A stretch of 64,000 nt of DNA from Rhizophlyctis rosea (Eukaryota; Chytridiomycota; Chytridiomycetes; Rhizophlyctidales; Rhizophlyctidaceae). The position numbers and the translations under genes were made by a program. The notes below the pieces were generated by a model. That model worked only from the letters and a program-made list of their open reading frames with translations. It did no database searches and was not told the origin of the DNA. The stretch covers positions 181,812-245,811 of the forward strand of contig JADGJC010000012.1 of assembly GCA_027596075.1 (NCBI GenBank), written 5' to 3'. Positions 56,801-64,000 of this stretch are shown here, one piece after another; the stretch's first letter is position 1, and each line of letters begins with the position of its first letter.

Positions 56801-58836
56801 GTGGTTATTACATGCACCTGGCGAAGGCAAATGACCCACTCCTGGGGCCGAGGAACGGCTTTGCATTGCTGGCGGATCGGAAACAAGCTGAAGTGGACCG
56901 TCATGATCCGCTGATGGTCACGTCTGTCTTGGATCTGAAAATCGATTGGGTCGTTTTTGTGCATGCGAGGAGGGCGGGGCGGACATTTTTGCATCTAGTT
57001 GATCGTGTGAAGGAGGACTGGATACTTAGTGATGCGCCCGAAAGTTGGCTGTTGAGGGTCGGATATGTACCCGGAATGGATCTATGCTTCAAAGGCAATT
57101 TGGAGGGGATGGGCCGGGAAGTCAATTGGGCGATTCAAGACGAGGTGCGAAAGTTGCGGCGGGGAGATAAAGAGTGGCGATGTTTTGCGGGGCAAAGAAG
57201 AGTGGATATCTATGGGCCGAATGAGGAGAAAGTGTTGGAGATTGTTGGAGGGTTGAGTGGGATTGCGGCGGGCATCGAACAAAAGATGGTGGATGAGACC
57301 ATGAAATATGAGTGGGGCAATGGCAGAAGTGTGACCTTGAAGGGAGCTGGAGAGGTGGCCGAATATATTGTACAGAACGAAGTGGGTGCAGCAACAACTT
57401 CGATCATACAACAAGACCCGGTACAGCTGCGACGGTAAGAGTACACAAGCCATTTCGAGATTGGTATGAAACGCTGACTGATTGACCTTCATAGTGTCGT
57501 CCTGATGAACGTTCACGCGGATCGCACACCTCTGGACGTCGAGTTCCTCCTCACCCTCCAATATGGCCCCCTCCTCACCACACCCCAATCCAGCAGCGCC
57601 ACCAAGATCGAACCTACCCTCCAAATTCCTGTTCGCACATTTTTCGCCGAATTCTTGAACTCTGACCACGCATTTCAATGCGTGACAACGCTTTGGCGTC
57701 CCAAAGACCCCACTTTCTGGAACCACGACCTGCCGTGGATCGCTTCTGCCAGCTACAACATCGATATCGAAATCCCCAAGTCGATACCCTTTGATAAATG
57801 CTTCCGGCGTCTTTTCGACAACCAGATGCGCATTCACCACGGACAAGACCCCATTCCACCCGAAATGCAATTGTCAGCGAAATCTGCTTGGTACATAGTC
57901 GTCAGAAGTTGGGGCCCGACATACTCCATCCGCCCAACCTTCAACAAAGTAAGGAATGAGGCGCTCCAGCTGATATACAGAGCCTGGTTTTTTGAAAATG
58001 GGTTATTCGCCCATCTTGAGATTCCCGTCACCGATCACGGTGTGGCAATTGCCCTCCAAAACGACCATTATCTATCAAAGTGGAACGCACTAAGGGAAGA
58101 AGTACATGTCTCCATCGAGTCCACCCAACCTATGCCTCCGCACGCCAATCACATTCGATTTGCGCCAGTAGCTTCCACAGCAACAACTTGCACCATCTCC
58201 ATCCGTGGCGACCCCAAAAGCCGACTCGAGGTCCAAGCGCAAATAGAAGAAGACCTCAACGCCATCAAATCCGATATCGTGATGGAGGAGCTGTCCTTCA
58301 AACGGCGGGACTTCCACAAGTGGCGGAATTGGAAGGTAGGGGGACGTAGCTTTGCTGACTTTGAACGGGAAGTCGGGGTTTCGATTGAAGTCATTCCGAG
58401 GCAACAAGTCGTTACATTCCAGGGTAGACGACGGGATGTTGAATACGTCAGAGGATTGGTGATGAACGACATCAAGATGTTAAGGGAGCAGGAGATGAAA
58501 GTGGCGATCGCAAACGATGGTGGCACCATTGAAGAACCCATTGTAGAAAACCCTTGCGCGATGTGCGACAATAGTTGTGAGCGCAAGGAACAGCCCGCCT
58601 TATGTGGGAATCATTTTGTGCATAAGCGGTGCCTGTGGTTCCATGTGGTGGAGACGGCACGGAGGGCGGCGAGAGAAGGGAGACGCGTCGAACTAGTTTG
58701 TCCGGGAGATGGATGTCAACGGAAAGTGGTGAAGAGGGACTGGGAAATTGAAATGGGAGAGGGCGACGATGGAGAGGTTCTTCGGGGATGTGCTGAGTGC
58801 GTGGATTGTCTCGCAGGTTTAGGGCACCTTCATTGA
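50870..58836 (+). CDS. RNA-dependent RNA polymerase fused to DEAH helicase and RING-like tail (in-frame TAG inside)
   Basis: Exons 50870-51866, 51925-52198, 52273-52486, 52583-52689, 52767-57434, 57495-58836; 2,534 codons if the TAG at 55582-55584 is ignored. Cellular silencing-type RdRP (residues about 1-620): FTDGCGRIS (235), IRAHGVKGVLTLDP, VAVMRNPCYHPGDIRIL, FPVLGDRPHPDEMSGG and catalytic DLDGD (487), then VIWDPDLIP and the C-terminal YFVQSDNNLLARIN...AHGPFSE. The same exon continues without a stop into a DEAH/RHA helicase: AETRSGKSTQVPQ (about 904), DEAHERS (1025), SAG for motif III, a 480-residue insert, VIFATNVAETSL and QRSGRAGRTGRG (1644), then an HA2-like region. The end carries CAMCDNSCERK...CGNHFVHKRC, resembling RING1 of plant DEAH11/12 RBR proteins, but IBR and RING2 are missing. 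Because the RdRP C-terminus and helicase share one exon, the fusion is not a gene-calling artefact. The N-terminal start is uncertain. Confidence 0.85.
55480..55598 (+). repeat. Three 39-bp tandem repeats spanning the internal TAG
   Basis: Units encode DDVPAPAPDDDLV, NDVPPLTPDNDFV and DDILAHI-stop-DKKFV. The TAG (55582-55584) sits at codon 8 of the third unit, where unit 1 has CCG. The frame continues unchanged on both sides of the stop, so the repeat register itself crosses the TAG. Confidence 0.8.
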
Positions 58837-59148
58837 CTGTATGATCATACTGAATAGATACGTTAATGGATGGCTCACATACTTCACATCTTATTTGTAC
58901 ATACATTAGTGTGGCGTAACTTGTAATACTGTAATCTACTAGTAGATCAAGACCAACCCCTCATGTACGCTTTCAACGGTTGTGCTCACACTTCAACTTC
59001 AGGAGCCAGGGTCCTATGGTGGCGGCACAGATATGCACTTTGCGGCAGTTTGGCCTGTTCCCAACTGCAACAGTGCCTGGGGCTCTCTTCCGCTCTTTTC
59101 TCTTTCCCACCCATCACGTTGCCAACCAGTTCATCTACACCACACAAT
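58837..59148. other. Intergenic region
   Basis: 312 bp between the fusion gene and the metallophosphoesterase. In an alternate frame, the last 60 bases of the fusion gene read FFGDVLSAWIVSQ. No further RBR sequence is visible downstream. Confidence 0.5.
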
Positions 59149-60742
59149 ATGAAAATACAGCTCATACAACAGGCAAAGCCTGAAAAGTCTCTTCCCATTT
59201 CTGCTGGGCGGACCTCAACAGATGTTCGTCGTGGGCTTGCGCTACTCGCTTTCCTATTCGTTCTGTCCACCATTTCATTCCTTCCCATACCCACACCACA
59301 TACAACTGTCAGCAGCCAGCGAGACAAGCAAACGGAAGCAATTCATTGGACCAATCCTTTCCGCCCAAAACTTCGATTCAATGATAGGGGGACCTTCACG
59401 ATCCTGCAAGTGGCCGACTTGTATGTTTGATTCGCTGAGAATCCAGCTCTTTATAGCGCGTATATGGTTGCATGAAAGTATATATCATCAGCTGTGGCCA
59501 TAGCCGCTACTGATTGTGCTTCTTTTCTCTGGATTCGGTGCTCCCTCCGCAGACACTATGGAGAAGAACCAGGCGCACAGTGGGGACCAGAGCAAGATAT
59601 CAACTCCACCCGTGTACTGAAAACATTGTTGGACATTGAGAAGCCTGATCTGGTTGTCTTTACTGGTGACCAGATCACTGCAGATTTCATGGGGTGAGAG
59701 CTGCTCAGCTTGTACCCGGGTTTGCGGCTGGGAAATTCATCATACGCCCACTTCACCGATCAAGGTCAAATGCGACCGCATATTATGAGATGCTGTTACA
59801 GCCTTTGATAGAAGGAGGCTACAAGTGGGCTAGCGTGTATGGCAACCATGGTATGCGGGCCAATTCAAGCCTGGCTAAAATTCTATTGTAACGCTTGACA
59901 TCAATTTGAATGAACAGATAATGGACGCACCGTCTCACGAGAGGAACTCATGCACCTTGAACAGAACTACCCTCTATCATACTCCCAGTACGGGCCAAAG
60001 ACCCTGAAGGGCGTGACCAATTACCACCTGCCCCTCTATGCCCACCTCCCACAAGGAATGAGACCAGATAAAGAACATCCGCATCTGATTATGCATTTTG
60101 TGGACAGTCATGGAAATGCTTCTGAGCCGCACGGAAAGGATATGGATTGGGTGTAAGTTTATCATGTAATAACTGCGCTCTAGTAAAATAGTAAACTCAT
60201 AATCATCCATTTCCCCTTACAGAACAAAGGAACAAACAACCCACCTCCTCTCCACGCACAGGCACATCCTCAAAACCCACAACCTCCCCTCCATCCCCTC
60301 CCTCGTCTTTGTCCACATCCCGCCCCCTCAGCTCCAGAAGCTCAACGCCAACCTCCCGGAACACTGTACAGGCCTACATGATGAGGAGGAAATAGGAACC
60401 CAGAAAAGAGATGAAGGCTTCTTGGATGGGGTGGTGCGGTTGAGCATCCCGCCTGAGGTTGGTCGCAAGCCACCCATGGCTGGGGACATGGAACGAGTAG
60501 GAATGTTCATGGGACATTGTCATGGGACTGGGTGGTGTTGTCGATACACCATAAAATACGGTGGGAATCGTGGAGTGGCAACCGGTGTAGATGCATGCCT
60601 TGGAAGACATACTGGTTACGGAGGATACGGGAATTGGGTGAGGGGTGGACGAGTGATTAAAATTAAAGAGGGAAAGGAGCGGGAATGGAAGACTTGGGTG
60701 AGGCTGGAGGATGGGAGTGTGGAGTCGGGGTGGAAGCAATGA
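59149..60742 (+). CDS. Calcineurin-like metallophosphoesterase (Dcr2/PAP29-like)
   Basis: Secreted or membrane-anchored phosphoesterase related to yeast Dcr2 and plant PAP27/28/29. Five exons: 59149-59420, 59553-59693, 59765-59850, 59918-60152, 60223-60742; 417 residues, phases consistent. A type II anchor lies near the N-terminus (GLALLAFLFVLSTISFLPI). Metal-site blocks: FTILQVADLHYG (D and H, spliced), DLVVFTGDQIT, YGNHDNGRT (spliced), HPHLIMHFVDSH, LVFVHIPPPQ and GMFMGHCHGTG. A C-terminal GYGGYGNW motif is typical of the group. A diverged partial copy of the 3' end lies at about 62670-62900. Confidence 0.9.
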
Positions 60743-61226
60743 CATCTGTAATATGAGGTGATGATCAAAAATGACACTGCAGTTCACTTAATCGTTTTCA
60801 GTGGCTTGTTTGGCAAGTAGCATGCGCTGTAAAATGTTAGACTAGCGGGCATCCCCTCAAGTCTTGCCCTTCACTCACCGCTCCCATGTGAGCAGTTCTT
60901 GCGTCCTGGTCAGAAGATCCCGGTTCCTTTCGCTTCTGCATATGTATAAATGGTGTGGAGTCATACTATGCGATTCTTCCGTTCGCTCTGACATCCATGG
61001 GGTAGATGTTGGATCAGAGGTGTCTTTGATGTCCGAACTCCGGACACGCACCCCGGCCTGAAGCCGATGCCATTCCTGCTGGCGGAGCCCCCTTTTGACA
61101 TCTCTTCTCCATCTCCAAGCATTCGATAGCCGTATAGTCACTTGAAGACATATCAACTTTCCTAGACCTCGTGCGTTAGGTATTCATCCCAACAACTTCG
61201 CTCACTTTGGTCTTGCAAGGTAATAT
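60743..61226. other. Intergenic region
   Basis: 484 bp with no supportable gene. A textbook intron (donor at about 61219, branch ctaac, acceptor at about 61306) lies at its right edge, so the ankyrin gene may have an upstream exon here. Confidence 0.45.
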
Positions 61227-62279
61227 ATGCTCCATGATCACTACCCTCTTCTTTTTAGTCTTCACCCGTGTTATTTGCTAAATGCACCATTCCTAACAAT
61301 GACAGGGCATCAATTACATATCGTAGCCATGATACACCACCTACTACCAGAACTTCTCCACCTCATTGTCAACCTAACCCACCCTATTACAGCCCGCAAC
61401 CTGCGCGCCTCTTTAAAAATTCTCGCAAAGCTCATCACCCCGTCAAACCTCCAAGAGTCCGAAGCAATCTGGCGATGGTCCCATGAAGGCTTCCCAGACT
61501 GCTGGTACTGGATCGCCCGGAAAGGCCACACCTCCCTCGCTAGACGTCTCAAGCACCACGCCACCACTCCTCAAACCGAACAGTTTCTTGTCATCAGTGC
61601 CGCCTACGGTCATATCAATAATGTCATCCTCGCACTGGAACATTCCAAACTCGACAGCTGGGAACTCGCAAACGCGCTCCTGAACGCATCTCAGTATGGG
61701 TATCTTGATATAGTGCAGTGCTTATTGGGAGCTGGCGCGAATCCAAATAGTAGTCCGTGGTACGACGGACGCTTGACGGGTGTAGGCGAACGGGAATACG
61801 GAACCAATCGTGCCTTATCCTTAGCGGCTGCAAATGGGCATTTAGAAATCGTTCAAGCACTCCTGGAGGCTGGTGCCGACGGATCCAGCTACGGTGCCGA
61901 AGCCATGGAAGAAGCCCTGCGGTTCGGCCACACAGAGATATACAGACTATTTAACGAACGGGGCTTGAGAGTGTGGGCAAGCACTGAGGATTTCAGGGTA
62001 GCATGTGCACAGGGCTATGTGGGAATCGCCAAATATCTGCTGGGGACTACCAGAGTTTCTCGTAAGGCGGTTAACGAATGCTTATATAGTGCTGCGGAGA
62101 ACGGTCATCCGGAGGTTGTCGAATTGCTTTTGCAAGCTGGTGCGGACGTTACCACTACCTATGGCAGCATCATGCTTCCCATGCCGGAAGAAAAGGGATA
62201 CCGGAATGTTGTCACTTTACTTGTTGGCGCTGGAGTGAAGCCTTCCTCCGACACATACGGTGGTGCACTTCAGCAATAG
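61227..62279 (+). pseudogene. Ankyrin-repeat protein with two frame breaks near its 3' end
   Basis: Open frame of 350 codons from the ATG at 61227; an internal Met at 61302, or a splice at about 61219-61306, may be the real start. An F-box-like head (MIHHLLPELLHLIVNL) and a Trp-rich segment (WRWSHEGFPDCWYWIARKGH) precede about six ankyrin units, for example GYLDIVQCLLGAGANPNS, NGHLEIVQALLEAGADGSSY and NGHPEVVELLLQAGADVTT. The frame stops at 62277-62279, but the next unit continues out of frame: AIAAFNGHL (from 62273) and then DVVTFLLSHAPPPSK (from 62302), in a frame open to 62712. Two single-base changes would reconnect these frames, so the gene is probably decaying or carries sequencing errors. 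This mix of F-box head and ankyrin repeats is common in large early-fungal families. Confidence 0.65.
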
Positions 62280-62669
62280 CAGCCTTTAACGGTCACCTCT
62301 CGATGTCGTCACCTTCCTACTGTCTCATGCTCCACCTCCAAGCAAGACGACATCGAAAAACACGCCTCTCATTCAATTCCACCAAAACGGCCCACCACTT
62401 CCCCACCCTAAACTGCTTCTCGCATCCGGATGCCGATGTACACACCAACGAAGACCAAACGCACCTCCGCAAAACATGCACAACGAACCCCCCCGCAGCA
62501 AGCCATCACTATTTCTCCTCAAACATCCCACTCCCCGAAAACAGACGTTCCCCTCTGATTGCACCCCATCCTCCAACTCCGATCGCGATGGTCCCGCATT
62601 CTCATCAAAATCGGATGCGGATGACCACACCAGCTGCATACCGATGCCCATCATTTTTACCGGGAAGAG
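62280..62669 (+). other. Out-of-frame continuation of the ankyrin gene
   Basis: Carries DVVTFLLSHAPPPSK and a Pro/Ser/Lys-rich tail in a frame displaced from the main ORF. No independent gene. Confidence 0.45.
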
Positions 62670-62900
62670 GGCGTTGAACAAATATGGATGTTCAGGGGAC
62701 ATCGGCATGTGACTGCGCGATGTTGTTGGTACAGCGCGGAAGATCGTAGAGGAGTGATGCAGGATGGGATTATAAGGCTGGGACCTGGTGGTGACACATG
62801 TTTTAAAAGACATAGTGGGTATGGAGGATATGGTAATTGGATGAGGGGCGATATGGAAGACGTGGGTGAGACTGGAGGACGGAAATGTGGAGTCAGGGTT
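62670..62900 (+). pseudogene. Remnant copy of the metallophosphoesterase 3' end
   Basis: Aligns with about 60490-60730: gaaca...aatatggatgttca..ggacat against the gaacga..gtaggaatgttca..ggacat region, then agacata(g/c)tgg(g/t)ta(t/c)ggagga with ggaattgg versus gtaattgg, and ggaagacgtgggtgag against ggaagacttgggtgag. Indels destroy the frame. The copy is in direct orientation about 2.2 kb downstream of the parent, on the other side of the ankyrin gene. Confidence 0.7.
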
Positions 62901-64000
62901 GAACCCCCGTTTATGGTGCTGGTCAATGGGTCAGATGTCAAAGTGGTTCCCTGGTGTGTGCCAACATTCACAAGTAATTCAATACGGGAGTCGGTCTGAC
63001 AATTGTGCATGATGACAATGTTATTGGGACGTCCACATGACTTGAGGTATTGGTGATTCTTGATTTTCCTTGATGGCTTTGCGGGCATGGAGAGATGATA
63101 GGATTCGCAATGAACCTTAGCACGTGAGACGGCGAAGGGTCAAGAGCCATATTGTATTGAACATGCACATCATTTTCGCTCCCCACTTTCAATGCGTGCA
63201 GATGAAGGTAGCTGGTGGACTCCACCTGTGTGCACCATTCCCAAAGAACCGTCATTGATGTGCGAAGCTGATCTGTGTCAGAGTTTCAAAGAAGATTCTG
63301 CATGCGACCTCGCCCCTAATTGTTACATTGCGTCCATTGCATATCTGAGGTTGCTAACTAAGATCACCGCAGAATGTCTAGATGGTCTGGCAAGCCCAAG
63401 AATGTTTGCCGCACCAATGGATCGTCACACACTTCTGTTTTTTTTTTTCCATTCCCCCGCCTCCTAAAAGAAGAGGCATTCATCAATCCTCAACACTATC
63501 GTTTTTCTGGGCTTGCAACTTGAAAATGGATTCATGTATTGCATCCCATTTCGAGGACATCAACAACCTAGGAAGCGGATAGGTCAATCTGCATTCCACC
63601 CCTCCTGTTTCTTCCTGCTTATTTTTCGCGGGGAAGGGTATCAATCCTCACCCGATTGAGGATTTACCACATCCTCACCCCATTTCAGAAATTGAAATAC
63701 TCATGCGCTGACTTCGCCACTAAATTTGCACCAAAAAACGATCAACTCAAGGTACAAAACATTCCAATAGAAAAGCACTCGTTTAGAGACGGAATGTACC
63801 CTGAAACCTTCAACACAAAATACCGTTTTGCGTCACGGCGTTGACAAGTTGAATAGCACATCGGGGCAGAAGGGGACAACATGATTTCATATCTGTACTT
63901 TCCAATGCTCGATAGCAATACATGGAACTCAAAATGGTGAAACGAGCCGAGCGGGTGCAAAATGCTCGAAGGACCTCAAAGGAGAAAAAAAAAAAAAGGG
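62901..64000. other. Intergenic region at the window end
   Basis: No supportable gene. Ends in an A-run (63984-63997). Short ORFs on both strands have no family features. Confidence 0.5.

Noticed and set aside
1..64000. CRISPR arrays, rRNA genes, complete transposons with terminal repeats
   Set aside because: None seen on either strand; the only repeat arrays are the coding minisatellites and the intron-like array.

Overview
The window is nuclear DNA of a filamentous or zoosporic fungus, most likely an early-diverging (chytrid-like) lineage. The support is a class IV chitin synthase together with genes that most yeasts lack (full-length folliculin, a parvin, a PGRMC/Dap1 protein, a cellular RNA-dependent RNA polymerase). 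The genes are dense, on both strands, and split by many short GT-AG introns (mostly 44-111 nt, often with a CTAAC or CTGAC branch site just before the acceptor). Placement below 'fungus' is inference. I built exon models by hand from splice sites, frame and family motifs; phases sum correctly in nearly all of them.

Layout. 0-1.6 kb: 3' part of a GTPBP1/GTPBP2-type GTPase. 2.9-3.8 kb: a small unknown gene pair. 5.8-8.5 kb: a secreted Pro/Gly-rich repeat protein with a frame break. 9.4-12.8 kb: class IV chitin synthase, interrupted by an N gap. 14.7-16.3 kb: F-box-like protein. 16.7-18.0 kb: PIG-L/GPI12. 18.6-20.9 kb: folliculin. 21.1-22.8 kb: Yju2/CCDC130 splicing factor. 23.4-24.4 kb: PIN-fold protein. 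25.3-26.4 kb: medium-chain dehydrogenase. 27.3-28.1 kb: an array of intron-like modules. 28.6-30.3 kb: SLC25A44-like carrier. 30.9-31.7 kb: Dap1/MAPR haem-binding protein. 32.8-35.0 kb: small heat shock protein with a very long N-terminus. 36.3-37.7 kb: GT34 glycosyltransferase. 38.1-39.1 kb: Myb/SANT protein. 39.8-41.4 kb: parvin. 41.8-43.4 kb: RNA polymerase I A34 subunit. 43.7-45.5 kb: CHR chromate transporter. 46.1-47.8 kb: type I membrane protein. 48.6-49.0 kb: secreted-protein pseudogene. 50.9-58.8 kb: RdRP fused to a DEAH helicase and a RING-like tail. 59.1-60.7 kb: metallophosphoesterase. 61.2-62.7 kb: ankyrin gene with frame breaks, next to a remnant of the metallophosphoesterase.

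Most genes are unrelated housekeeping or membrane-traffic functions with no operon logic. Cell wall and GPI biology recur (chitin synthase, PIG-L, GT34, repeat-rich secreted protein). The stand-out locus is the 8-kb RdRP-helicase-RING fusion, which points to small-RNA or antiviral silencing but carries an in-frame TAG and a truncated RING region. The second stand-out is a 0.8-kb array in which 3' splice-site sequences are directly abutted by 5' splice-site sequences.
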